DNA of 64,000 bases from Castanea sativa (GCF_040712315.1 NC_134024.1:3309158-3373157), one strand, 5' to 3'; positions 1 through 11,530 are shown, numbered from the stretch's first letter. Notes: generated from the letters alone by a model not told the origin. A program made the numbers and translations.

Positions 1-841
1 GCCGACCATGATGTGGCCAACGCTTCCAAGACTCTCGTACGTGTATATTGGCATATTAACGAAATCTCTCTTCTTTCCAACCCATTTCCCTCCATAGTGG
101 TCTGTGTATGTTTGTAGTTGTTGATCTGCGGAACTTGTGATGATTCATTTGTTGAAGTAGATTGAAACTTGTTTCTACGTGTACGAGATGATGTTGAGGC
201 GTTGCGACTCATAGCTTACTCAACCTACAAAGTTAGTGGTGTAGGAATAAGAAAAGAATTGTGGTACATTTATAACCTCATTCCACTTGTGTATTCAATA
301 ATAAAATTTAATATATTCGAGGCTTGTCATGTCAATATGCTGGAAAACCACTACACGAATTTTTTGTTCAAATGTTCCCAATGTCACGATTGAGATTCTC
401 TTATTGGGCGATGTTGCGATTATCTTGCCATGACTATTCGAGTGAGCAGTATTCATGTGAAGAGTATTTAGCATGCTTGTGTTTCATCGACATGAACTTG
501 ACAAGACAATACCGAGTTGTGTTAAATGCATCATAAACTTTTCAGGGTCTTACGCATCCTTGAAAACAGTGCATTGCAAAATGATGCGGATACCGTGTAT
601 TGACGTGAGTGTGAATGATATGACTAGATAGGGTTCAACAGTGCCGAGCTATTGAGCGGCACATGTAGCACTATGAATATCGGTATAGCAATGGTGGACA
701 GTGACCCCAAACTCGAGAATTCGTTTTAATAAATTTAGATTTTGAATAAGGCCTCTCAACCTAACCTTGTTGTCTCCAATTACATATGTAAGTACACAAA
801 GATGGATCTTCCTTACCAAAATGGAACAAAGTGGATTTGAA
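1..841. other. Unassigned left edge
   Basis: Only short open frames (74 codons or fewer) are present, without recognisable motifs, codon pattern or splice context. No RNA gene or transposon end is recognised. The stretch runs into the octamer array and may belong to the same repeat region. Confidence 0.4.
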
Positions 842-1347
842 TGGACCAAATTAGGCCAAATCGAGACCAAATTAGACCAAATCAGACCAAATTAGACCAA
901 ATAATTAGACCAAATTATCCAAATCGAGACCAAATTAGGCCAAATCAGACCAAATCAGACCAAATTAGACCAAATCAGACCAAATCGAGACCAAATAATT
1001 AGACCAAATTATCCAAATCAGACCAAATCGGACCAAATAATTAGACCAAATCAATGTTCCTATCCCGAGACCAAATCAGACCAAGTAAGACCAAATTAGA
1101 CCAAATCTAGAGACCAAATCGGACAAGTAAGACCAAATTAGACCAAATAATCGAGACCAAATCGGACAAATAATCAGACCAAATAATTAGACCAAATCAA
1201 TGTTCCTATCCCAGACCAAATCAGACCAAGTAAGACCAAATTAGACCAAATAAGACCAAATAAGACCAAATCAGACCAAGTAAGACCAAATTAGACCAAA
1301 TTAGACCAAAATAGACCAAATCAGGACCAAATTAGACCAAATGGACC
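842..1347. repeat. Degenerate AGACCAAAT tandem array
   Basis: About 500 bp consist almost wholly of units AGACCAAAT, AGACCAAATC and AGACCAAGTA, with spacers such as AATT and TCG. A higher-order repeat is visible: the non-unit phrase AATGTTCCTATCCC occurs twice, about 146 bp apart (near 1053 and 1199), each time followed by the same run of units. It has no coding frame and looks like an expanded minisatellite or the subterminal array of a transposon. A related array in the opposite orientation lies at 11531-11830. Confidence 0.8.
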
Positions 1348-1377
1348 GATTTTATTTTCCATTACTCGTAACCAAAG

Positions 1378-1692
1378 AAACTCGAGTTTTAGAGACTCGA
1401 GTTCCACTTTGGGCAAATTTTTTTCCCATTTGCTGATTTCAGGCGAGAGGCAGAGAGCCATGCCCGTTTCACAAAATTTTGCCCGATGGAACTCGAGTTT
1501 CTAAAACTCGATTTTCACTGGGCAAATATTTTTCCCCGGCATCATGCTCGTTTCGGGCAGGAGAGGCGAGAGAGCCATGCCTGTTTCACAAAATTTTGCC
1601 CAGTGGAACTCGAGTTTCTAAAACTCGATTTTCAGGGCAAATATTTTTCCCAAGGAACTCGAGTGTCTAAAACTCGATTTCTTGGGCAAATT
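1378..1692. repeat. Left cluster of CTCGAG palindromes
   Basis: Four or more copies of a motif built as AACTCGAGTTTCTAAAACTCGA, an imperfect palindrome with two CTCGA cores, alternate with a unit containing GGGCAAATWTTTTTCCC and the word CACAAAATTTTGCCC. Copies at about 1486 and 1602 lie in a roughly 115-bp tandem repeat. A similar cluster sits on the other side of the MULE pseudogene (5795-6005), so these may be subterminal repeats of that element. Short open frames here are translations of the repeat, not genes. Confidence 0.65.
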
Positions 1693-2036
1693 TTTTTTTT
1701 CCCAGAAAAATGCTCTGTTTCAGGCATTGTTTTACAATGTAAATGCACTCAAATCACAACAAAAGTCATTCTCAATATATCACCATTATAAACATGTCCA
1801 ACCACACTTAATTTGCAATTCTAACCATACTACTCAAATCACAATCTTCATAGAGGTACATTGGATAGAGAATTACAAGTACATTCAACAACAATCAAAA
1901 AGTTCACATAGAGCCAATACAACGTCGTCCATGGAAGGATGCTGAAAAACGTAGAGTATTTACGTTAGGAGACAAGATAGTAAACATCGAATGAACAACA
2001 ATTATTTAACCGATGCATAAATTTTTGCCAACCTAC
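1693..2036. other. Spacer between palindromes and MULE
   Basis: AT-rich spacer with no recognised motif. It probably represents the 3' non-coding part of the MULE, whose coding strand is minus. Confidence 0.35.
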
Positions 2037-4884
2037 CTAGTGTGGAACATGGCCGCTTGTGGAAGCACCGCGGGACTGCGGACATTTTCTGCGGTTATGC
2101 CCGGAAGCATGACACAGTCCACATGTCTGCTTCGGTTGACTCTCTATCAAATCTGCGTCCTCCCTCCGCCATCCCGGTTCTTGATCCTTATTCCTCACTC
2201 CATCCATCTCATTTCTTATTCGTGACTTCACTTGGTCGACCTTTGGCCCGCCACAATGCCGGATTAGTCAACCACTTTGGCCCCATGGGATCCCTCCATA
2301 ATGACTGTGACTTAGGAACCACAAATCCATGCTCATAAGTGCTAAGGGCATGGTTCAAACCATAACATGGGTGAATATACGTGGTTGAATCAATATGTAA
2401 ATAGTCACATACTCTAATTGCATGTGAACACGGGATCCCTATATTTTGCCATTTCCCACAAGTTGCATGTTTTTTCCCTAACCGAACTTCATAAGCGTGG
2501 TTTCCCCCTCGCCACGCTAGACACGTTGAGTTGGGTAACTACTTGAAATATCAGCTCTTCATTGCTAAATGGCTTGAGATAGTGTTTCTCAGATTTACGC
2601 TTATTTCCATCCCACGTGGATAAGGCATATTCACTCCATTTCTTACCCTCTGACAACTCATAATGGTATTCTTTGCGCCGGTCGTGGAAATATTGAACAA
2701 GTTTGCTCCAAGTGAACTCAACCAACGCGGCAATAGGAAGGCCCCGTGCACCTTTCAGCACACCATTGAAACACTCTGATATATTGGTTGTCATTGCTCC
2801 AAAACGTCTCCCACCATCGTATGACTGGGTCCACATGTCCACATCCTCGCTCATTAGGTATGTGTATGGAAGATAATCTTGATTCTTTTCCTTACCATCC
2901 CTCCCCGTCACCTTCTTCTTCTTCCTAATGGCCTCAATTTCCACCTGCTTAATGGAGTCCATTATGGTAGCAAATTTAACTACCTGACTAGCATATCCCG
3001 CTTTCAACGCCGCTGACTTTAGAGTCGAGTTCTGAAAATGGGTGTTGAAGTTGCTAGCAACATGTCGAAGACAATATCTATGAAATACCTTTGCTTTTCC
3101 ATCATCCCTTCTAGGCCAGTTGCAATGGCGTTTTTGATACGAGATGTCGGTCGAGAAATTATGCAAATGCCGTCGTCGAATATCCAGTGGCCAATCGTTT
3201 CTCTGAGGCATCGTAAAAACCACCTCCAACTGGACCCTGACTCACAATCCACAACAGCAAAGGCGAGAGGGAATACCTTGTTGTTAGCATCGGTTGCCAT
3301 TGCGACCAACAACTTTCCCTGATATTTACCATACGGAGATGGGTCCCATCAATACGATAACCGGCTTGCGGTATTTGAATCTGATATGCATGGACCAAAA
3401 GACCAAAACACATAATGCAACAATACGGTGTGATCTTCATCGGTGGGTGTGACACGATAGCAAAGGTAGTCGGGTCTGATCAATATACGCCATTAGCAAC
3501 TTTTGCGGCCTTTGGTAAGATTCTTCCCAATCTCCAAACATAAGCGCAATCGCCTTTTGTTTCGCATCCCATACCTTGTAGTAAGAAGGCTTATGGCCAT
3601 TATATTTCGCCTCTATCGAGAGATCGAGATGCTTAATTTGAGTGGTGTGATCCTCAAGTAACTTGTTATGGATTTCGCTGCAATAAAATTACAACTCATC
3701 ATTCTACCATCATTTCGCACCCCAGTCGGTAAACACGTGTGAGGACCCACATACACGGTGACCATCCATAGATTTTGGAGCTCGGGCTTCATAGCTGCGT
3801 AGACATACCACTTGCACGACTCATGCACGCATTTCGCACAAAAATTTTTCCTCGTCGACCTAGTGATCTTAAAGTTTTTGTTTTCCTTGAGGGCACAAAT
3901 TGTTAATACGCGCTTCACCTCCACTTTACTCGCAAAAGTCAACCCTTTGCACAAATTCATCCCCTCTCTCCAAGTAGACTACAAATGGCATCTCAATATG
4001 CGAAGGATCAACCATATTTTCCCAAGTATTTGCAGAGAATGACAACGCGGGAGGTGCGTAGGCAGGGATTGTGTTTGTAATGTTTTGGACACTAATAACA
4101 TTGTCTGCATCAGGGTTCCACCGCCGTCCAATGTCTCATCGTCATCAATGTCCCTCTCAAAGTCCCCAAAGTCCCGAAAGTCCCCTCTCTCAATCATGTC
4201 TTCATAGTCATCTTTATCGGCAAAATCTTCACCGTTAATGGCAAGATTCTCATCAACATAGTCATCATCATCAACATCAACATCATCATCATCATCATCG
4301 TCATCATCATTGTTAACGACGGTCTCTCATCAACATAGTCGTCGTCGTCATCATCATCGTCATCATCATTGTTAACGGCAGTCTCATCAACATAGTCGTC
4401 GTCGTCATCATCATCATCATTTCCATCGGCATGAACATCATCATCCTCTACATGTGTAGAATACTCATATTGAGCATCCGGAAGCGCAACTTGTAAGCTT
4501 CTAGTTGTTTGTTGGATATCCTCTTGCCATCCCCGCACGCGGCTCCAGCGTATGTACAACTCAATATTACTTACTTCAGCTATACTCTCACTTGTCAAAC
4601 ATGATCTTCACATGTTTGTCTTTTTCTATCAGCATATACTTGTAATTAATCCGGTGCTTCATGATTTCATTTGGCATACGATAAGTAATTTGCATGTTGT
4701 ACGCATCGGGATTCTTACCCAACTCTTCCATGACAAGTATCTTCAATTCATCAAGGGTTTTCAACCTACGATCAACTTCGGCATAATAGGTTTTCATACC
4801 CGGCCCCTCAAATGGCAATCCCTTGTTGGCATTGGGATTCTTAAGCGGACCACCATGGTATATGATTATAAGAATATCGTGCAT
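2037..4884 (-). pseudogene. Mutator-like (MULE) transposase, frameshifted
   Basis: This is a plant MuDR/MULE transposase read on the minus strand. From N to C terminus: a PB1-like segment opening with IYHGG and containing YRMPN and a KYMLIEKD-type strand (4884-4588); a poly-Asp region (4450-4200); the MuDR N-terminal zinc-ribbon-like domain with NLCKGLTFASKVEV and C-x4-C-x-W (3960-3650); the linker KPSYYKVWDAKQ; the MULE core with LLVAMATDANNKVFPLAFAV and SSWRWFLRCLRE (about 3320-3160) and HCLRHV-like RYCLRHVASNF; a SWIM-type finger CGKWQNIGIPCSHA (about 2465); and a zinc knuckle C-x2-C-x4-H-x4-C (about 2060-2110). The domains fall in different frames: shifts are visible near 4120, 3335, 3150 and in the G-run near 2510, and a TGA lies just before the knuckle. 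The first Cys of the SWIM C-x-C pair appears as Ala. The protein cannot be made intact. An unrecognised intron could explain one shift but not all. The family is secure; the outer ends of the element are not. Confidence 0.88.
4236..4440 (-). repeat. Triplicated poly-Asp coding repeat
   Basis: Inside the transposase reading frame a unit of about 60 bp (opening CTCATCAACATAGTCGTC on the plus strand, then CATCATCAT runs and TTGTTAACG) is present three times. On the minus strand it codes YVDE followed by long Asp runs, giving an acidic low-complexity segment after the PB1-like region. Trinucleotide slippage is the likely origin. Confidence 0.75.
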
Positions 4885-5133
4885 TGTGAACTGTTCAAGT
4901 CAAGTCCTATGTTAGTTAAATCACATAGTCGTAAAGTGAGGGAAAAAAGTAATGCAATCTTACCAATGAACATATTCAAGCCAGGTTATAGAGTGCCCAT
5001 TAATATCTAAAGGCCAAGACGTAAACCTTCTAATCCTAGTGGATGGAGAGACGGAATTATCTATTACTCCATTGTGTGGTGACCTATAATGCCTAAAAGG
5101 GTTCTGAAAGAACTAGGTGGGTAGAGGAGCATG

Positions 5134-5388
5134 ATTACATACCCATTCACTACATTCATTCACTACCCATTTCATACCCAAACCAATGATAAATAAAGTC
5201 AAAGAAATTTGTAAAATCATGATAAAAATAAAAACCTAGAAATGATGAATAAAATTTTGATAATTACATACTCATTCCCATTCATTACATTCATTCACTA
5301 CCCATTTCATACCCAAACTAATGATAAATAAAGTCAAAGAAATTTGTAAGATCATGATCAAAATAAAATGATGAATAAAATTTTGATA
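5134..5388. repeat. ~128-bp tandem duplication
   Basis: Two adjacent copies (5134-5262 and 5263-5388) share ATTACATACYCATTC, the stretch around ACCCATTTCATACCCAAAC, and the end AATAAAATTTTGATAA. The second copy carries small indels. The flanking bases (4885-5133 and 5389-5794) are AT-rich and hold no gene that I recognise, apart from a GT/GA-rich patch at about 5625-5700. Confidence 0.8.
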
Positions 5389-5794
5389 ACAAAAACTATA
5401 CAAATAAATACTCAAAAAATTAACACTAACAAAACAAAGTTCTATAATTCACAATATTGATAAATTAACTAAGTTATGTTAACTATCTACAAAATAAATG
5501 GTAAAACTCTTTAACCCACACCCATAGACAACATACCCAACTATAATGACAATCAAATTATGCAAACCCTTACCTTAGATATGAATTTCTTTGAGAGGGA
5601 AGAGTAGTGAGAGTGGAGAATGTGGTTTTGTGTGTGTGTGTGGTGTGAGAGAGTTATGGGTGATTGTGTTAGTGAGGGTGAGTGAGAGAGAGAGTTAGTG
5701 TGTCTGAGATTTTAGGTTTTCTCTGTGTGTTGAGCGATTAGAGTGGAGAATGTGAGAAGAGTTAAATGCCACGGGCTGAGTTTTAAATAAACAT

Positions 5795-6005
5795 GCCCAG
5801 AGGAAATCGAGTCTATAAGACTCGAGTTACTATATAATTAAACTCGAGTTTATAAAACTCGAGTTTAGGTAGACTTAAAACTCGAGTTTATAAAACTCGA
5901 GATCCAGGTGGCATTTTTCCACCTCAGCAAGCCCAAAGCGAGCATAAAGCGAGTTTTTGAAACTCGATTTATTATGTAAATCTCGAGTTTCAAAAACTCG
6001 AGTTG
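5795..6005. repeat. Right cluster of CTCGAG palindromes
   Basis: Repeated imperfect palindromes of the form AACTCGAGTTTATAAAACTCGAG and CTCGAGTTTCAAAAACTCGAG. Six or more CTCGA cores lie in about 210 bp. The left counterpart is at 1378-1692 across the MULE pseudogene. They are likely subterminal or terminal inverted repeats of that element, or independent foldback insertions. Confidence 0.65.
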
Positions 6006-6890
6006 CTATTTTCCTACATAGTTTCAAATTATGCCTAACTTACTATATTCATGCATCCACATGCCTAATCTGCACATTCCCCCATTAAATGCGACTACCT
6101 TTGGTGGAAAATTCTTTGATTTTAGTGCTTTACTTTGGCTCACGTCCACTTCCAGGGAAAATTATCTCATGGAGCGAGCTAAATTTTATGAGCTTTCGGT
6201 GCTCTTTTTTGATTTTTGTGTTGACATTGCATGGACCCATTTCTGATTCCAATTTGTTAATTCGTTTCAATGCCGGATTTATTGTATATTAAGTAAGGGA
6301 AAAGCCAATCGATGCCCCAATTGACATCGGTTTAGAAAATATTTTTAAAATCACTGCACATCATTGACGCGATAGTCACTCTACAAGTATAAGTGCTTGT
6401 GAGGTATGAGGATGAGGGCAAAAGTTGGGGTTCAAGTCTCTAAGAAAGAGTTTCACACACATACACACTTAGATTAAACTAGATTAAAAATTTTATCTTG
6501 TATAAAACGAAAAAGGAAATATTTTTAAAACTATTTTATGAAGAAAGAAAAAAGTAAATGATTTTTTTTACAGCTTTTTATATTTTCCACAGAAGAGGTT
6601 TATTTGTCTGGACTTCGGGTTTCCCATTTCTAAACACTTCTTTGTGGTTAGCTTTGGTTTGCATGTTTTCCCTTTATTTCCATATTGTTGTTTACTTGTT
6701 AAGTTCATTGTAGCTAGTGTTTGAGATATGGAAATTGGTTAATCACTTTATTTGACAAAGTAGTTGTTTTAGATTAAAAGTGATTAAGTAGTAAAAAGTA
6801 TGGTTTAATATTCTAAATACTTGCTAGGGTAATTTTAACATCTTTTAGGTTACAATTTTAGTCAATTGAAGGCTTAAATCTCTTTAAAGA
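6006..6890. other. Intergenic, nothing recognised
   Basis: AT-rich sequence with short open frames only. The frame at 6031-6292 lacks any recognised domain or splice context. A phrase near 6390-6450 (tgaggatgagggcaaaagtt, then ggttcaagtctc) resembles the B-box part of a tRNA-derived SINE but is too degraded to name. Confidence 0.35.
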
Positions 6891-7888
6891 GAGCGAGTGT
6901 CATGCCTCAGTCCAGATAGTGTTATGTAATCTCTTCCAAATGAATATTTATTCAGTTTTTCTTCTATTATTTCCAATTTTCTAGAATTGCACCAACATTT
7001 TTTGTGTTAGAGAGAAAAAAAGATTGGGGGGGGGGGGGGTGAGAGAGGGGGTTGTTTAACATCCTCTGTACGTTCAGTCAACAACATTGGTTTGTTTTTC
7101 TATTTAAACCAAGTGTGAAAATGGCCCTTTCCTCCTAGAAATTTTCCTAGCAAGACAACGACTATTTTTTTTTTTTACTATAATGTAGCTCTAAACTTTA
7201 ATGATAAACCTTTCCCCATGTATTGCTTGGTTGTTTAAAGGGTTCAGCATTTACGTCCTCTCCTTCTAGGCATCTTCCCGTCAAAAGGCGGATCCAAGTT
7301 ATTAAATCCATAAGGGAAAAAAATAATAAAAAATAAACAAAGCCAGATATAGTTTATCTTATGTAATTGCATGAAAAAGAAAAAGAGAGCGAGTGTCGTA
7401 CCTCAATCCAGATAGTGTTGTATAATCTCTTCCAAATGAATATTTATTCAGTTTTTCTTCTATTATTTCCAATTTTCTAGTATTGCACCAACATTTTCTG
7501 TGTTAGAGAGAAAAAAAGATTGGGGGGGGGGGGGGGGGGAGGGGGTTGTGTAACATCCTCTGTACGCTCAGTCAACAACACTGGTTTGTTTTTCTATTTA
7601 AACTAAGTGTGTAAATGGCCCTTTCCTCCCAGAAATTTTCCTAGCAAGACAACAACTGATTTTTTTTTTTTTTTTACTATAATGTAGCTCTAAACTCTAA
7701 TGATAAACCTTTGCCCATGTATTGCTTGGTTGTTTAAAGGGTTGAGCATTTACGTCCTCTCCTTCTAGGCATCTTCCAGTCAAAAGGCAGATCCAAGTTA
7801 TTAAATCCATAAGGGAAAAAAAATAATAAAAAATAAACAAAGCCAGATATAGTTTATCTTATGTAATTGCATGAAAGAGAAAAAGAGA
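6891..7888. repeat. 496-bp direct tandem duplication
   Basis: Copy 1 starts at 6891 and copy 2 at 7387, both with GAGCGAGTGTC. They stay collinear to AATTGCATGAAARAGAAAAAGAGA at about 7888. They differ by scattered substitutions and by homopolymer lengths: 14 versus 18 G, and T-runs near 7160 and 7660. No coding frame is conserved between the copies. Truncated third and fourth copies of the distal part lie at 8083-8170 and 8788-8925. Confidence 0.9.
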
Positions 7889-8082
7889 CTTCATTCTTTG
7901 GGCTTTCTCGGCCCACTTACTCCCTCTTTGCCTCCTTTTATTCTTGTGGGGCTTGCTAGCTGTCAATCCTGCCATTCCGGCCTGCTGGGCTTGCTTTATT
8001 ATTTTCTCTTTTCATTTTCTTTATATTGTTGGGCTTCTTCTACTATGGGGCCTTTTGTCAAATTGGGCATCAACACCAGTCA

Positions 8083-8170
8083 AAATGCGGATCCAAGTTA
8101 TCAAATCCATAAGGAAAAAAAATTGAAAAAAAACAAAGCCGGATGTAGTTTATCTTATGTAATTGCATGT
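8083..8170. repeat. Partial third copy of the 496-bp unit
   Basis: The segment from GCGGATCCAAGTTATCAAAT through GTTTATCTTATGTAATTGCATG matches the 3' end of the tandem unit. It is joined to unrelated, more GC-rich sequence (7890-8080) with no recognised gene. Confidence 0.8.
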
Positions 8171-8588
8171 TAATAAGAGACTCAATTTTTAAACAGAGTA
8201 GGTGTGCAAGTCATCATCTCAATTCAAACAAGTCATATACAACTAGCCTAAAGCGCGTGCGATGAGGCTTTTTTTTATTGGTCCTATTTTGTAGGAAAAA
8301 AATTGTATTTTTTTATTTTATATATATAATTTTTATTTTGAAAATCCAATTTATAAGTAGATAATATAATTTGAAAATTAACAAGAAAGTGGTCCTAATT
8401 TTTAGGCATTGTTTTAGTGGGAGTTAGAGTTGCATTTTTATCAAAATATCATTTAGTTTTATCTCTACTTAAACATAGGGATATAGAGGTATTTTTGAAC
8501 TAAAAAAATGAGGAATCCAAACAGAGGAAGCCCTTTAAATAATAGTATAAATGACTTAGATTTATATTTGTATATAAAATAAATTAAG

Positions 8589-8657
8589 GATAAGCATTGC
8601 TTGGCCCCATGAACTATGTAACTATTATGGTAATAATTAGTCTAAGCAATGCTTATC
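8589..8657. repeat. Hairpin with 14-bp perfect arms
   Basis: GATAAGCATTGCTT (8589-8602) is followed 41 bp later by its exact reverse complement (8644-8657). A related right arm with CCAAGCAATGCTTAA recurs near 9034 in the duplicated segment. It is probably a TE terminus. Confidence 0.6.
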
Positions 8658-9135
8658 TCAATTCAAAGGCATCTTCTAGGAAAAATGACTGAAAATGAGA
8701 ACAGGGAGAAAAGAACCTTCATAGGATAAAAGAGCAGCCTTGATAAATTAACAATGTTTACCAAACAACCATTTGTTCTTTAAAGGGTTGAGCATACACA
8801 TCCTCTCCTTCTAGGCATCGTCCAGTCAAAAGGTGGACTTAAAGTTATCAAATCTACGAGGAAAACAAAACAAAAGGAAAAAAACCAAGCCAGATTTAGT
8901 TTATCTTATGTAATTGCATGTTACAAAGAAAATGGATTGAAACGAAAGAGAAAAAGAGACTTTGTTTGCCCACCACACCTACTCATTTTTTTTAAACAAA
9001 GTAGGTGAGCGTTGTTTAAGACAATAATTAACCCAAGCAATGCTTAACTCAATTTAGAGGAATCTTCTAGGAAAAGCAATTGAAAATGAGAGCTAGGAGA
9101 AAAAAACATTCATAGGATGGGAAAGCTGCTGTGAC
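8633..9135. repeat. Diverged direct repeats and fourth unit copy
   Basis: The segment at 8633-8738 (AGCAATGCTTATCTCAATTC through TTCATAGGATAAAA) recurs at 9026-9135 with about 15-20% differences by eye. Between them, 8788-8925 repeats the 3' part of the 496-bp unit (GGGTTGAGCAT through ATCTTATGTAATTGCATG). The block 6.9-9.1 kb is thus a nested series of duplications with no gene. Confidence 0.7.
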
Positions 9136-9597
9136 ATCAATTATATACAATGCTTAGCAATTCAAGCTAACGTCTATGCCTATCTAACTGTAGGAATCAG
9201 ATCAAGCATAAAGGGATCATTCTTCGAACACCCTTTTATTATTTAAACGTGAATTCATTCATACTAGGTATTAAGCCATTGGTATCTAATGAGAATGTAT
9301 AACTCAGTTATTAATATCACATGATTTTTACTAGTCTCTTGGTATAAACTGAGAATTTATAAAAGATTTCTAGTTTTGGTGGTTACCTACTTTCCAGCAC
9401 ATGATTTATTCAAGTCAAACTGTTTGTAATTTGTAGTCTCATTGGCATCCATTAACTTTATGGTGCACCTTAAAACCCAAGAACCTTTCTAATTCCTAAA
9501 TTGACAAAGAAAAAAAAGAGTTTAAAATATAACGAAAATGAGGCGTCTTGCTCTTAACATTACCATTACGCAATGACTTTTGAATCACCAATAAAGA

Positions 9598-9854
9598 GGG
9601 TGTTTGGATTCAATTTATCAGGGCTGCGTTTTGCATTTCAGCGTTTTCAGCTTTTTTTTTTTTTTTTTTCCAGCTGTAGTTGTTGACTAATTCCCTATGA
9701 ATAGTGCATTCGTGCACTGTTCATGGACCTATAAATTTTACTTTTCAGCAACTTTTTCATTAAAAATGGGTCTCATAATACTATTCACACATTTAAAAAT
9801 TATTTTGCTACAGTGTTTTCAGTTTTCAGTAATAAGTTCTATCCAAACAGACCC
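9598..9854. mobile_element. hAT-like MITE
   Basis: A ~257-bp non-coding element with terminal inverted repeats: GGGTGTTTGGATTCAA at the left and TTCTATCCAAACAGACCC at the right. Inside are a T-run and the words TGAATAGTGC and CACTGTTCATGG. The ends resemble the widespread plant 'gggtctgtttggata' MITEs, usually attributed to hAT. A clean 8-bp target duplication is not visible. Confidence 0.6.
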
Positions 9855-10936
9855 AAAAGGTCACTTGTAAAGAAAGCTTTTTTTTTTTTTTTTTTTTAAT
9901 ATAGTAAAGAGATAGCCTTTAAATTATATTATGAAAGTTACTAGCCATTATTAACAAAGAATAATCACTTTTAGCTCGTTTTTCGGTAAAATTCTGAAGA
10001 AACAGTTAATTTGTCTACTCTGGCGAACTACCTTCAAAAAAAATCAAAAAGTAAGTTTTTTTTGGTCCAACTGTCATCTGCTTGAGCAGAACTGCATTTC
10101 ACTCAAATGAAATTCCTAAAATATGTCTTCTTCAATCCACTTCATTTATTAATTCTTCCATTTCAAAGTGTGATCTTCTTACATACAAGAATGGGGAAAG
10201 TGAGGGTGATGTAGAACACAATTTACTATTTAATTATTGTAATTTATTAATTTTGGTATTTAATTTGTAATTTTCGTCATTTTAGGTTTAGGGTTATTAT
10301 TTCATTGTTTTTAGGTGTTTTTAATGCTTTTTAGGTCAAATTTGGTTCATGTTATGATAAGGTATTAATTAGGAGTTATTTTAGATTATATTTTCTTGTT
10401 TGTCAAGTTTTACGGGGCCCTTAAATAGGCTCTTAAGTCTATAAACATGTTTTTGAAAAAATTATTCAATTAATAAAATTCAAACTTTTGTCTTTTTATT
10501 TTCTGGTGGATTCTAGATCTTTCTCCTTGTGGATTCAAGGAACCCTCGTGAATTCGAGGTTATTTTCAAAAGCTAATGTGTTTATCTCTTGTATTTTAGA
10601 AGTAGATGTATTTTGCATCTTAATGCTTCCACATCCCGCATCAGTTGATATCAAAGCCTTGACATTTCTTGATCTAGTGGCTAATGTATAAGACATTAGT
10701 AATTCCGGTGACAGAAAACTTAGTAAGTATTATGTGACTTTTTACTCTATAGGAAAGAATCACATTGAGACTCTTAGGATCTTTCTCTATGTGATTTTTT
10801 TTTCTTTTATAATTAGTTATTTGTACATGAGCTTGTGGTTAATGTGAATGGAAGAAACTATTTGAAATTGAAAATTTTCATTTTTTTCCCAACTCTCATG
10901 TAGAGGCGTTGGAATTCAATAAGAGAAGTAATCATT

Positions 10937-10938
<2 letters not shown>
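9855..10938. other. Intergenic, nothing recognised
   Basis: AT-rich sequence. The short frames at 10082-10270 and 10488-10691 show no family motif. No RNA gene or TE end is recognised. Confidence 0.35.

Positions 10939-11011
<73 letters not shown>
10939..11011. repeat. (AT)n microsatellite
   Basis: About 36 uninterrupted AT dinucleotides. Confidence 0.97.
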
Positions 11012-11012
<1 letters not shown>

Positions 11013-11379
11013 AGAAAGCAAAAAACATATATAAATAACCATGTGTATTTTTTTTTTAAAGAAATAAGTAAAGTAACGTAGAATAATGTTTAAAAGTGAG
11101 ATAGAGATAGTGTTTTAATTTTTAGGCAAAATGGAGAAGAGAAAGGAAAAACCTAAAATTTAAGAACAATAAATTACTCTTTTAACCAGTTTGTTTTTTT
11201 AATCTAAAATTATTTAACTGAAAGATAGGGGTATTTTAGAGACTTTAAGAATTTGTGTGAGGATAGTTTAGTATACAAAATAATGAAACCCAAACAGGAA
11301 ATCTTGTTATCAATAATATAGATTACTTGGATATCATCTTTTTTATTATTCTCTCTCTCACATTCTCTCTTGAAAAAAT

Positions 11380-11381
<2 letters not shown>

Positions 11382-11424
<43 letters not shown>
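11382..11424. repeat. (CT)n microsatellite
   Basis: About 21 CT dinucleotides, preceded by a shorter CT-rich stretch at about 11351-11370. Confidence 0.97.
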
Positions 11425-11428
<4 letters not shown>

Positions 11429-11530
11429 ATCAGTAATATAGATTACTTGAATTAATACTTGTTACTTTGGAAGTAAGAATTTGAATTTATATCAAAACAC
11501 AATCTTGGCTGTGATAGTTACAAATCAACA

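Noticed and set aside
842..1347. CRISPR-like regular repeats
   Set aside because: Units are 8-10 bp, contiguous and degenerate with no unique spacers; the genome is a plant's, so this is a minisatellite.
1479..1945. Plus-strand open frames of 63-101 codons with repeated ELEFLKLDF-like words
   Set aside because: They translate the CTCGAG palindrome repeat in two frames; there is no family motif, promoter or splice context.
2042..2338. 98-codon plus-strand open frame
   Set aside because: It is antisense to the MULE SWIM and zinc-knuckle region, whose minus-strand motifs are clear.
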